Assembly (NCBI RefSeq): GCF_900074925.1
Contig: NW_019716269.1
Location: forward strand, 8,450-72,449
DNA from: Ramularia collo-cygni
Taxonomy: Eukaryota; Ascomycota; Dothideomycetes; Mycosphaerellales; Mycosphaerellaceae
Length of the DNA stretch: 64,000 nucleotides
Direction: 5' to 3'
The notes below the pieces were generated by a model that saw only the letters and a program-made list of their open reading frames with translations, was not told the origin of the DNA and did no database searches. Position numbers and translations under genes: made by a program. Shown in pieces: positions 34,250 to 45,212 of this stretch (its first letter is position 1; the number at the start of each line of letters is the position of its first letter).

Positions 34250-36252
34250 ATGGCGCGAGTAAAGCGGAGACGCAGCACAGAGGATGCTGCCTCTCTCCCA
34301 TTCTCTTCCCCCGGCAGCGAGAGCGGAAATGGCAACGGATCCAGCTCGCCATTCGGCTCCCCATCAAAACAAGTAGCCAAAAAAAGCAAGCAGCCACGCA
34401 TCCAAGCTCAACGGACAGCGCCGAAGAGTCTGCATGGCAAACCCAGGACAGCCGCCTCCGGTTCGGGCAAACGTCCGCTACAAGAACCATCAGACAGTCT
34501 GGCGTACAACAGAGATGTTGTGAATCAGAAATGTCGTATCATCGACTTCATCCACACCAACTACACGCAGAAAGGCGTAGAGCCTCCCTTACCGATGGAA
34601 TTGGCGCGAGAAATGCACGGAAAGCTTGCCGGCCTGCAGATCAAGGACAAAGTGTCTCAAAGAATCAAACAGAGAACCATTGCACAAGTCCGCAATCTTA
34701 TGCATGGTATGCTCTCTAGAGATTATGAGAGCGGAACAACTGTGTCCGACTTCTTGCGCAATCCTATCAGCCGAATAGCAAAATCACGGCCACTGTGGGA
34801 GGAGTATCGCATCTTCGCTGGTCAGGTGTCAGACAATGCCGACCGTCGGGAAGTGGCCATCGAGGGGGATCAGGAACTCTCAGACGACTCATCCACTACA
34901 CTTGAGCAACAACAGAGTAGTGAGGGCTTGGAGACGATGGCCTCCTCAAAGACGCCATTACTTCTCGTCAACCGCGACAGTGCAGATCACAAACGGTCCG
35001 ACGGTGGTTCAGTTGCTGTAGGTGAGCGACACGAGCGTGAATCAGGCGCAGAGTATCCTTTTCAGCGGCACCAATCGCACGCAAGGACGATTGGACTGAC
35101 CGAAGTTATTGCCGATTCACAGCCCAGCTCATGGTCGTTTGAATCTACCTCCAATCACAACTCATCAGTGTATCATCAGTCCCAAAATGAGCCTGGCCTT
35201 GGACGAGCACGGCAGCCACAGATTCCAGATGTGGAGACACCGCAGCGCGATGGCCAACGGACCGGCGATGGTGTTGCGTCGTCTCCTTCCGAGCCAGCGG
35301 CAGAACTTCTCGTACAGCAAGGCAGGATCATGATAGAAGAGCCAGCTAGGCCATCTCTTCGGATCAGAACTCCCGATGACTTCTTGCCGGATGGGACACG
35401 CTACACGCTGAATACCGGACCACTCTCTGGCGATCTTCTGAAAATGTTTTCTCAAGCCAAAAGCCGAATTCATCAGGCATTGGCAGCCCGCGAGGTTTTA
35501 AAGCAGCCGGCGAAGTTCCTCTTGGTACCACCTCTCGGCGTGCAACAGCNCTACCTGATGATCACAGGAGTTGACAAGACAAAGGTTGTGAAAAGCGCTA
35601 TTGTTGCTGTGGCTTCTGCAGAGACCTTGGCACTCTCACTCTTCAGTGCCTTCCTAGTTCGGGTAGTTTGGGAGAAGCCGGGAGTGGAGACCTTCAACGA
35701 CTTCAAGGCCAAGGAATGGGAGGCGGCAACTGAAATCGACGAAGTGCTCCAAGAGCACCGTAAGTATTCTCGATCGTGCAGTGTAGGTGGGATCCACGCT
35801 GACTTTAGACAGGGACCGATCGTGACACTGTCCTAAGAAAGGCATATCTGCGCCGTCTCGTCAAAGGTGACTGGACCCAGCTGATGCTCAGACCAATCGC
35901 CGACCAGCTATCGGAAGACTTCGCAGTTCGTTTAGAGCAGCACCTGGGTGTTACACACGGCATCGACGGCCAGACTTACGGTCCATCGATGTATGCCCTG
36001 GCAGGGCGCTTCTCCGGCATTATACTTGATGCCTTAGTGTTCAAGTGCGAGATCTCCACGGCTCGCGAGACGACTGCTTTTCTATGGTACACCGGAGGCG
36101 ATGAGATCGACTCAATGTCCATGGAAACAAACCAGGAGGAACACGAGCGTGTACTGTTGACGGAGTTCCCGGGATTCGCAATAGATGAGGGTGGTCTGGA
36201 CGCCGACCTTGAGGTCATTTCGCGGGCTCAGATCGTATCCAGGAGAAATTGA
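34250..36252 (+). CDS. Orphan nuclear-type protein, 649 aa
   Basis: There are two exons, 34250-35759 and 35813-36252, with a 53-nt intron (GTAAGT...TTTAGACAG) and compatible phase. The basic start MARVKRRR and KKSKQPR clusters suggest nuclear import. A helical segment of about 75 residues (around 90-165, YNRDVVNQKCRIIDFIH onward) is followed by a long Ser/Gln-rich disordered region. A predicted folded C-terminal half starts near residue 390 (TPDDFLPDGTRYTLNTGPLSG) and continues through both exons to the end. No family recognised. The start is the first ATG after an in-frame N-terminal extension lacking conservation clues. Confidence 0.7.
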
Positions 36253-36953
36253 ACAACCAGAGTTCGCAGGTATTGTAGGAAGAAGGCATAATGGCGGAGG
36301 AGTTCAGGAAATCATGGTTCGGTGACGAGGAGGCCGATGTTCATGATGAGGACATAATAAGCCTTCAGTCGCGGCACACCGCCATGTCTTGCCCGAGAGA
36401 AGCAGCGTGCCAACCTTAGGGTCGGTGTCTTAGCCATCTATCTGCTTGTGCGATTCGCCAGCTTATCTGCGCGGGGACACAAGCTCCGGGTAGGTTGATA
36501 CGATATAGCCCACGACTATGATTTTCGTGGCACCACCAATAGTCGTAAGCGATGAGCAATCAGGGTAATCTTTCTGTTTCTATCTGTACCCGATAGCGCT
36601 GCTGCAGTGTGGTCGTACATCAGACGTTGTGGTTGGCGAGAAGGCAGAGAGGATGCAGCGGGACTTGGAAGTTGGAACTTTGCGCGGACCCACCAACGGC
36701 TATCACGAGCCGAGTGCGGAGCAGAGATCGACGCATACACCAATCGACTTTGGGAAGGCAATCATCGCTCTACAACCTATTAGGCAGGAGGTACCAATAA
36801 CACGAGCAGAATGAAAGGCACGGTGGCATCGATAGTCACAAGCGTGGAAAAGATACGCAGAATCGGCGAGAATGTATATCTCTTCGATGCCTCCCACCCT
36901 TCATCTCAACCATATCGCCTTTCCAGTCATCTCAACCATATCAAGCATCTGAG
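36253..36953. other. Intergenic region upstream of the S28 peptidase
   Basis: No gene recognised. It holds the promoter of the secreted peptidase; an imperfect duplication (CATCTCAACCATATC twice, about 36902-36947) lies just before its start codon. Confidence 0.5.
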
Positions 36954-38781
36954 ATGCGGTCCATCTTTGCCGCGTTAGCGGGAGCAGCTCTGGCATACGC
37001 CCACGAAATTCACCATGAACAACAAGCGGGGAAATTCGACTGGAATGGAGGTTACCCCAATCGCGGCTGCAATAGCCAGCATTTGCCAGGCACAGCTCCA
37101 GTTGCGGGATCGCAGAATGCAACTTTCCAGCAGTTGATCGACCACAAGAATCCTGGTTTGGGGACGTTCTCGCAGTTTTATTTCTACGATACGACCTTCT
37201 GGAAAGGTCCTGGCTCGCCGGTGATCCTTTTCACGCCTGGTGAAGTCAACGCCACTCGCTATGCAAGCTACCTCACCACGAATCGTAAGTGGATCGAAAT
37301 GAATGATCGAGGCTCGGTGAAATCGAAGGCCGCCGGCTGTTCCTGTGGTGAATCAACAACAACTTTCGCGAAGAGGTAGCATGAGCATAAAAGCTAGCAG
37401 CCTTGCGGCAAGTTGAACGTTGGTTGGAGTTGCAGCGGCAGAAAGCGGGAGAACCAGGAGTGCAGGAGTGCTGACATGACCACCAGGTACCACCGGAGTA
37501 CTCGCGCAAGAAATCGGAGCTGCGACGATTGTGCTCGAGCACCGATACTGGGGAGTGTCGTCTCCATTCGCCGATCTCACCACAGAAAACCTTCAATACT
37601 TGACCCTAGAGAACTCGATCAAAGACCTGACTTACTTCGCAAACCATGTCAAACTTCCTTTCGCAAAGCACGGCAGCAGTAACGCCAAGGATGTCCCTTG
37701 GGTGACAATGGGCGGATCTTACTCCGGAGCACTGTCGGCATGGACTGCTAGCGTTGACCCAGGCACCCTGTGGGCATACCACTCTTCCAGCGCTCCAGTC
37801 CAGGCTGTTTCAGACTACTATGGATACTTTCTCCCCGTTCAGCAGGGCATGCCTCAGAACTGTAGCAAAGACGTCTCGTTGGTGATTGACCATATGGACG
37901 GCATACTCATGCATGGTTCCAACAAGGAAATCCACGATCTCAAGTCCATGTTCGGGCTCGAGGCTCTGGAACACAACGATGATTTCATGGCAGCGCTTGA
38001 AAACGGCCCGTGGCTGTGGCAGGGCAATCAGTTCTATCAGGACACCGGATTCTTCAAATGGTGTGATTACATTGAGAACTCCGTCAATGCCACGGGCAAG
38101 GCTGTCGCGGGTCCAAGTGGCGTCGGTTTGAAGAAAGCGCTCGCCGGGTATGCCAAGTGGTGGAAAGAAGTCCAGTTCCCAGGAATGTGTGCCGGTTATG
38201 GATACTGGACGGACGACCACGACATTGGGTGCCTCGACACTTACAACGCCAGCAACCCAATGTACACGGACACCAGCTTGAGCAACACCATCGACCGTCA
38301 GTGGGTGTTTATGACCTGCAATGAGCCGTTCGGATACTGGCAGGATGGTGCCCCGGAAGGTAGGCCTTCGATCGTCAGCAGACTTGTGACGGCAGAATAC
38401 TGGACTCGCCAGTGCGGGCTATACTTTCCGCAGGGTCCACACGGAGAGAGCTTTGGCATCGCCCTTGGNAAGACTGAGGACCAGGTCAATGCGTACACCG
38501 GTGGCTGGAACATCGACAATACCACTCGTCTGATATATGTCAATGGCGATTCCGATCCGTGGAGGGAAGCATCGGTGTCCTCAGATCTGAGGCCCCAGGG
38601 GCCGTTGAAAAGCACCAAGCAGGTTCCAGTGGAGATCGTGCCAGGCGGGTTCCACACGAGTGACTTGATCACCATGAACGGCAAAGTTAATGCAGGCTGC
38701 AAGAAGGTCCAGGATGCCGTTGTAAAGCAGCTGGCATCGTGGGTAGCAGAGTTCCCCAAAAGACGTCACTGGAAGGCGTGA
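36954..38781 (+). CDS. Secreted serine carboxypeptidase, family S28 (prolyl peptidase type)
   Basis: There are two exons, 36954-37284 and 37487-38781, giving 541 aa. An N-terminal signal peptide (MRSIFAALAGAALAYA) precedes the mature protein. The catalytic serine is in GGSYSG (Ser ~188), the Asp in NGDSDPW (~467) and the His in GGFHTSD (~500), with the family block LEHRYWG near 127. S28 enzymes cleave after proline; fungal members are acid extracellular peptidases or carboxypeptidases. The single intron is 202 nt, three to four times longer than the others here, and carries a dispersed repeat (37316-37418). Several Asn-x-Ser/Thr sequons fit secretion. Confidence 0.95.
37316..37418 (+). repeat. 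Introner-like repeat copy inside the S28 intron
   Basis: From GGTGAAATCGAAGG to AAGTTGAAC this segment aligns along its whole length with three tandem intergenic units at 45696-46007. The core CGCGAAGAGGTAGC is nearly identical, as are the flanking ACAACAAC and TAGCAGCC-TGCGG blocks. The intron keeps a good GTAAGT donor and a CTGAC branch point outside the repeat. Confidence 0.8.
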
Positions 38782-40159
38782 GCTTAATAGATTGAAATGC
38801 ATGAATAATCTGAATGAGACGAAATGAAAGGATTACTCCCGATGTGGCAGTCCACGCGGAACAGGGTGTATGGCGTGTCGGCCGCGTCCACCGCGTTGCG
38901 GTCCGCTGGTCGCTGTCGAAGCAGTAACTTGACCAAGATGCGTGCAGCGCAATGCGTGTCTCGGGTTTGACCGTTCCACTTCGCTTGTACCGTTTAGGCC
39001 TCTCTTTCGCCCATCATCGTGAGACCAATCCTACCACCTAGCACGACCAGCTTTGGCCGTATGGCCCGCTGCCCGACATGATTGACTTGTTTGTTTGACC
39101 GGCCAGCAAGCATCCCGGCGGAGTAGCTTACTGATCACATGCTGCTGGTATAGTTCCGTCGCGCATGGTGTGGTGTACAGCTGCTCCGCCATAGCGCGTC
39201 TCTTCCCATCGGAAGCCTCTCTTTCGCTACACTCTCGCGAGAGCTGCTTCGCTGTCTGTTCACCAGCGCCGTGACGCTCGACAGGGCTCTCTTTGATGCA
39301 CAGAGACGCTCTATTGAGAGCCCGGGACCTTCGAGTCCCTGCCTATCCTCGCAGCATGCCAGGCTTGCGTTCCCAATGCTCCGTATCGGTTCGCCGCGAA
39401 AGTGAGATTCTTGGGGAGAGGCTGGCTCTGCGGACGTGATGTGAAGGTCTTCCCAGAAAACCAAATACAAAATGCTTTTTGGTCAAGTCTATTAATTGTT
39501 GCGTTGCAAGTTGAGAAGGAGGTGTCTCGTCAGCGCTAGGATCTTGGCTCATGCGTCGCTACCCTAACCTCTAACCCCAACCCTAGACAGCACGGATTTT
39601 GTTGTGCAGCCAGCGAAGTGATATGTCAAGATCGGTAGTTGGCTACGGTCAAGTCTGTCGTCATTTGAGAATGGACAAAATGCCATAAGAATCGGCTCAT
39701 GTACGGCATTGTCGGTCAGTGTAGTACACAAGTGCAGATACGCACATTCCAGGCCCTCTTGCATTCCTGACTGGTCCTTCCCGTCTCGACATTGACGGCT
39801 TGACTGGCTTTCATCTCGGTGAAGACTGATGTGGTTGGCGGGCGCTGTTCTTTTGACGACGGTCTACGACCCGCAGAAAGCACAAATCGCGAAGCCCCAG
39901 ACGGAACGCAACGAGCCCAGTTTCTTCCTTGCAGTGTACGAGGTAGAGACATTTGTGATTGAGGGATTTCAAGCCACGTCCTATGACCTGGCAGTCTACA
40001 TTGGTACCTGCAACTGAGGGACTTTACCATACCATGTGGCGTATTCTCCAATACAAGTACTTAGATGCTCAACTAGAAACCCTCCCACTTGATCATTCCC
40101 ACCGTAAAAAGACACCCAGCCGGGAACGAACGACACGCATTCATCACCACTTGGAGACA
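38782..40159. other. Intergenic region with a telomere-like tract
   Basis: No gene recognised in 1.4 kb. Contains a palindrome CTCTCGCGAGAG (39232-39243) and the tract at 39559-39586. Confidence 0.5.
39559..39586 (-). repeat. Interstitial telomere-like tract, variant
   Basis: On the plus strand it reads CTACCCTAACC, TCTAACCCC and AACCCTAG in succession: C-strand telomere repeats with variants. It shares the AGGGTTGGGGT core with the tracts at 13526 and 58037 but in a different repeat order. Confidence 0.7.
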
Positions 40160-40513
40160 ATGGCCGAAAGCTCTCATACGGCGGCAGCTTTGAGACCACA
40201 TTGGCAACAAATGTCAAATAGCAGCGGCAAAACATTCTACACCAACCATGCTACCAGAACCAACACCTGGCAGAGCCCTGAAGCAGAAACGGATGGAAGC
40301 GGTCTACCTGTAGCTTGGCAAGCGCTGGTGGACAGCGAGGGCAAGACTTACTACATCAACCATGCGTCGAAGATGAGCACTTTTGATAGACCCGAGAATC
40401 CAGTAGGCGAGCTTCCGGGAGGATGGGAGATCTTGCGTACAGCCGAAGGCGTTGCGTTCTTTGCCGACCATGACACCCACACCACAACGTGGAAAGATCC
40501 TAGGGCTCCGTAG
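40160..40513 (+). CDS. Mini-protein made of three WW domains
   Basis: 117 aa, no intron, almost nothing but WW domains: residues ~12-40 (W15, W37), ~50-78 (W53, with F75 replacing the second Trp) and ~86-114 (W89, W111), each with the GKT-Y-NH or equivalent turn and a closing Pro. WW domains bind proline-rich ligands. There is no catalytic or localisation domain, so it would act as an adaptor or competitor. The start is the ATG of MAESSHTAAALRPHW; the frame is open further upstream. Confidence 0.8.
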   Translation: MAESSHTAAALRPHWQQMSNSSGKTFYTNHATRTNTWQSPEAETDGSGLPVAWQALVDSEGKTYYINHASKMSTFDRPENPVGELPGGWEILRTAEGVAFFADHDTHTTTWKDPRAP

Positions 40514-42574
40514 ACATGAGGGAAGTCAAGAATTCCAGCAATGGCTTTACTGCTCTCTCAGCCGAATTGTGGAACTCAACGATTCTTCCAAAAGATCTGT
40601 TGGTGAGATGTCCCGCGGAGACGTGACAGCCAAATGACACTGAATCTGTGCTTCCGGGTCGTCACATATCTTACCTCAGATTGCAAAAGAAAGCGCACGC
40701 TTGCACCTGCTCTGGGTGTGCATGCATGTGTACCTCCGCGACTCGCCAAAAGGTGTTCATTACTCGCTGACGCCTTAGGAAATTCACGAGACCCGGAGCG
40801 CCGATCCGCAACGTTGGGCACCGGCGTAGTTAAGAGGGCGACGTTAACGTTGATGCAGGCCGCAGCCATCCAGCGTAGAATAATGCCTTCAGGTGTAGGG
40901 CGTTCGGCTGCTGCACACTCTTTCCGATCGATTCCTGTGTTAGTAGCACCTCCGGCAGTCGTTCACTACTAGTAGTATAGTCGATGGAGTGGTGTGGTGA
41001 TCGGCATATGCAGCGCTGTAACACCCTGTCACGTGGGCGTTGTGCAGTGGCCATCGGATGCGAACAAGCACAAAGTGTGCCTGAGGGCCATACTNCGTAC
41101 ATGCGAAGCGAAGAGTCGCACTCCGGAGAACTTTCCACAAGGTGTTGGTTGGTAGCGGCTCCATTGCTCTCGAAGATGCGACGAATGGGTGAGAGCAAGC
41201 GTATACCTTCAGCAGCGCGCAACGTGGTGATGCAAGTGCTTTCTGCTGTGGCAGAAGAGATGATGCGCATGGCGCAGAGTCACAGACATCTCTCTCGACG
41301 TCTCCGCTCCGTGGCGTTCGGGAGCTCCAATGTCGGCATGCTCGCACGGGTTGTTGGCGTGCCACTTTCGAGAGGGTTGTTCATGTTGGAAGAGTTTGTA
41401 GAAGCCGGTTGTTTAATGAAGTTGCCACTCTTGACGACAGGATGATGATGCAGATCTTGCGGTACCGTGTGTGCGAGCGCGCAAGGACCCCCAAAGTCCC
41501 AAGGGCTGATGAAATTGAAGATTGCCGGGTCAAGAATGCCGTCTATATCACACGACGTGCAAGAACCACGCAAAATACCTTGGTGTAGCCACGACGTATA
41601 CGTCGTCCGATAGAGAATCATGTNCAAGAGTATGGTGTCCATCTCTACAAAGTCCAGATTTCACGAGGGGCGCAGGTTTAGAATAACCTTCAATTTCACG
41701 TCCGCCCAACGACGAAAGTTTTGAGATCTGCTTCTGCGTGGTGGCGGGCCCGGCTTCGACTTCCAACTTCCCGGCCAAGAACTTGCCGATCCCTCCACGT
41801 TTGCTCGGCGCTCGAATTTTGAGATTTGGAAATGGAACTGGAAATGTAGACCAACGGTGGGTGGCAATCGACAGGTAAGATTGCTTGGGGACCTCCGCCG
41901 TGGGATTGTTGATAAGAGCAACACGGAAAGGGCACATGCACCTGCATTCGTACGAGATGAAACAAGGCGTCCCTGAAAATCCCGAGCTCACGTCCATCTG
42001 AGAGGTGGCTTACCTTAGTTCCATGTCAAACGCAGNGCTGGAGAAGCTCAGGGCATGACATGCTCGGGCTCGCAAAAGTCCCTTCCATTCTGTCAAGAAT
42101 GCTGTGGCCTCGACTCATGGATCAACATCACCCATCGATAGACTCGTTGCACTCGAATGTCATGAGTAGGCAGGCATGGATGTCTTTCCGTTGTGATGTT
42201 CGCGCAGGGCTGGATCTCGACATTGGCGGAGAAAAATGGACCAAGGGACGGACAAGGGCAAAAGATGGGCTGCTCGGGCCGCCGCATGAACGTCACACCA
42301 GTCCAACAAGAATGCGCCTCCCACGTCTGGACCGTATTCATCAACCGTTTATTGAACCCAAACCTTCTCGTAGCCCACAAGCTAGTAGGCAACTTCCCTC
42401 GCGAGCGGGTCGCATGACATGTACTAGTATGCGTTGATTCCCCTCTGCATTGCGGGCTGCGTTCGCCGTCTTCGTTCTGCTCAGTCTCATACTCTTCATC
42501 ACCATCACCACCCATCCGACGTCCGGCTTGCTCTCTTTGTTCCTCACAGAAACACTGGCGTCTAGCATACCAAC
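40514..42574. other. 2-kb intergenic stretch with repeat-end relics
   Basis: Frames up to 153 codons lack family features. The stretch at 41509-41708 is bounded by inverted ATGAAATTGAAG-like ends (see separate entry). The right end is the promoter of the AhpC/TSA-like gene. Confidence 0.4.
41509..41708. repeat. 200-bp segment bounded by inverted repeat-element ends
   Basis: ATGAAATTGAAGATTGCCGG at the left and, inverted, AACCTTCAATTTCACGTCCGCC at the right resemble the start of the ~100-bp element at 45696. The interior does not resemble the element, so this may be a related MITE-like unit or coincidence. Confidence 0.35.
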
Positions 42575-43699
42575 ATGGCGTCCCGTGCCCGCTCCACTCG
42601 AGACATCAGTCCCATAGGAGCATCTCGCTTCGAACGGCCATATACTCCTCCGCCTTCTCTTGCAACGGCGGCCATCCAGAGCGTACACCTCAACAACCGG
42701 CCAGCGAGATACTCCATCTTCCCGCCCGTCGAACCCGTGGCTGCACCAGCATCGCCTGACAGCAGCATGGATTCCAGCACACCTAGATCCAGGCATCAGC
42801 AATCCGACTCCGTGTTCTCATATACAGACACGGTCGAAACGGCACCCACCTCTCTTTCCATTTCCTCGGTAAGGGAGTCCAAGGATTGTGATGAGAACAT
42901 GCAAGTCGTCTCTCCGACGGAGTGGCAAGCTCACTTCCAACGGGATGCCGATCACGACAATACGCGGACGGATGAATGTCCAGACAGCGCCACCCTCGAA
43001 ACGGTGCAGAACATGCCAATCTACGACGCAGACGGCAACGAGCACAAGTTCGGATCCGTCTACNCACCATCCGCATCAGCACACCAACGACAACTCGTAA
43101 TATTCGTCCGCCATTTCTACTGCGGAGCCTGTCAAGCCTATCTCCAAGCTCTGACAAACAGCATCTCCCCAAGCGAGTACTTCTCCATCCCAACTCCGAC
43201 CTCGATCATCGTCATCGGCTGCGGCAAGCCAGAGATGATAGCTCATTACAAGCGATTCACCAACTGCCCCTTCACAATGTACGCGGATCCCTCGAGATCA
43301 CTGTTCAAGAAGCTAGGCATGAACACAAGCCTCAACTTTGGCAATCAACGACCACAATACATGAAAGACATCAAATTCACAAGCTGGCAAAAAGGGCAAA
43401 TTTCACAAGTACGACAGGAATTGAAGAATCCAGGTGGGATTAGAAAAAGAGATGTCTTGAGAGGAGGCAATCTCTTCCAAATAGGCGGGGAATTCTTGTT
43501 TGAAGAGGGTCGGGTCGTGTGGTGTCATCGCATGAAGAACTTTCGGGATCACGCAGAGATACCGGTGATACGAAAGTTGTTGGAACTGGAAGATAATCTC
43601 CCAATCTGCTACATGCCCGGAGCCTCAGGACCTCCTCGAACTTACCCCATGAGCGCTCTTCCATTACGACATCAGCAAGCAGTCTTCGAGATGATGTGA
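42575..43699 (+). CDS. AhpC/TSA (PRXL2-like) thioredoxin-fold protein
   Basis: A single exon of 374 aa. The N-terminal ~115 residues are disordered and Ser/Pro-rich. A thioredoxin-like domain follows: strand LVIFVRHFYC, redox-type pair C183-x2-C186 (CGAC), IVIGCGKPEMIAHYKRFTNCPF, YADPSRSLFKKLGM, then GGNLFQIGGEFLFEEGRVVWCHRM. This fits the AhpC/TSA antioxidant family related to FAM213/PRXL2, common in fungi as a C-terminal domain after a low-complexity region. A role in peroxide handling is family-based inference. Confidence 0.9.
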   Translation: MASRARSTRDISPIGASRFERPYTPPPSLATAAIQSVHLNNRPARYSIFPPVEPVAAPASPDSSMDSSTPRSRHQQSDSVFSYTDTVETAPTSLSISSVRESKDCDENMQVVSPTEWQAHFQRDADHDNTRTDECPDSATLETVQNMPIYDADGNEHKFGSVYXPSASAHQRQLVIFVRHFYCGACQAYLQALTNSISPSEYFSIPTPTSIIVIGCGKPEMIAHYKRFTNCPFTMYADPSRSLFKKLGMNTSLNFGNQRPQYMKDIKFTSWQKGQISQVRQELKNPGGIRKRDVLRGGNLFQIGGEFLFEEGRVVWCHRMKNFRDHAEIPVIRKLLELEDNLPICYMPGASGPPRTYPMSALPLRHQQAVFEMM

Positions 43700-44195
43700 G
43701 GCTCGGATGGCTTGGCTTGCTTACTATAAGCAGTCGCCTTCAACAACTTCCCCAACGAACCGAGTCTGAGATCTCCAACCACCGACCAATGTATATGTGT
43801 CTGTCTGGCAGAGAGCTCCAGGAGAGGAGACTAATTCCGTCACAAGCAGTGTATCATAGTGCTGCTGAACCGGACGCCGTGGATAGCACCTTGAGCATGC
43901 GGGTCACCACGAGCATGTGGATTTCAATGCGCACGGCGCTCTGTAAATATACCAACATGACCTTTATGACATTGATGATACAAATAGATAGGCAGCGACT
44001 TTAATTGCACCACCATTACAGCTTCGATATTGCAGTAAATTTCAAATGACTTTGGATCTTCGACGGCTTTATTGGCGGACGCGTATCAAGCGAGAAGAGT
44101 TCTGTTCAAAGCCGGAAGCACGCCGGACTGCTGATGATGTTGAAGAGAGTATGCCATGTCATGAAATCATGAATTCGTTCCAGCTACCAATCTTG
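43700..44195. other. Convergent intergenic gap
   Basis: Presumed 3' UTRs between two convergent genes; nothing else seen. Confidence 0.45.
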
Positions 44196-45212
44196 CTATC
44201 CTGCTCTTGAGAGCGGCTTCGACGAATTCTCCGCTGGCCAAGGTCCCATCGATCCATTCTCTTCAACGTTCGACATGGCTGGAGCAGCCAACGGACTTGT
44301 GGGCCTTTGATCCACAACACCTTGAGACGAACCCAATCGGCTCTCACTCTTCGCGTATCCATATCCATACGGCATGAAAGCCTCTCTTGTTCGCGCCGGG
44401 GAGTTGCGCCCGCTCCCTATCACGGGACTCGCGCCGGTCAAGGTTCCCGAAGCATTCTTCTCTGCATACCCGCCATCTGGCGCGCTTCTCTCCGTGATGC
44501 CGGCGTTGAAGCCGCCGGTGATTGCGTCCTGCTTGCGGTCATGGCGGCGTTTGAGCCAGACGGCGAGCCAGGCGAAGAGCGAAAGGCCGATTGCCAAGAC
44601 GATGACCATGACGATCCATTGCTGGGAGGGTGAAAGTCAGTATTAGGTTCGTTACAAGGGACGAAATGTGTCTGAGGAAGTTGTACTCACATAGTGAGTG
44701 CTCCACCAATCTCCGCCCTCTTTGGTAGCCTCCGGATTCCAATCCGTCGTGCCAGATCCACTGTTCTGGTTGGCAGAGCCCGCATCGTTGTTATTGTTAT
44801 TGCCATTGCCCGCATTGCTAGATCCCGAGCTGGTCGTGCCCGCGGCAGCCGGAGCACCTGCCGTGGTGGTGGCCGCAGTGGCCGTATCCGCGGCATGCTC
44901 ACTCGCGCCAAAGTCAGAGCCGCAATTGCTGTTGTACCACGTCGAGACCTGCGCATTTTGTGTCGCATCCGTGCAGGTGGAATCGCAAACGCCCACGGCA
45001 GAGGTCTTCAAGGTGGGGATGTAGGCTGATTGACAGAAGCAGGCCCATGCTGCCTGGGGAGTCGCGGTGGCTGTGCATGCCTGGTTGGCCTGCTGGAGGA
45101 GCGGGCATTGTTGAGCGCATTGCGGAAGCTGACTGTTGCCATTGACCAGTACGTTTTGCTGTGCGGACACCAATGCAGCCAGCAGTGGGAGGAGGAGGAG
45201 TATGGCGAACAT
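44196..45212 (-). CDS. Single-pass membrane protein with CFEM-like Cys-rich ectodomain
   Basis: The exons are 44691-45212 and 44196-44621, with a 69-nt intron (GTGAGT...CTCCCAG), giving 315 aa. A signal peptide (MFAILLLLPLLAALVSA) is followed by about 80 residues with eight cysteines (PQCAQQCP, QAC, ACFC, GVCDSTC, SNC), CFEM-like in number but with its own spacing. An Ala/Thr/Gly/Asn-rich stalk (~95-160) leads to a transmembrane helix right after the splice junction (IVMVIVLAIGLSLFAWLAVWL) with a basic stop-transfer sequence. A ~110-residue cytoplasmic tail follows. Such proteins are surface sensors or heme/adhesion proteins; no specific role can be assigned. Confidence 0.8.

Noticed and set aside
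40984..41445. 153-codon plus-strand frame
   Set aside because: Overlaps equally long minus-strand frames; no domain features on either.
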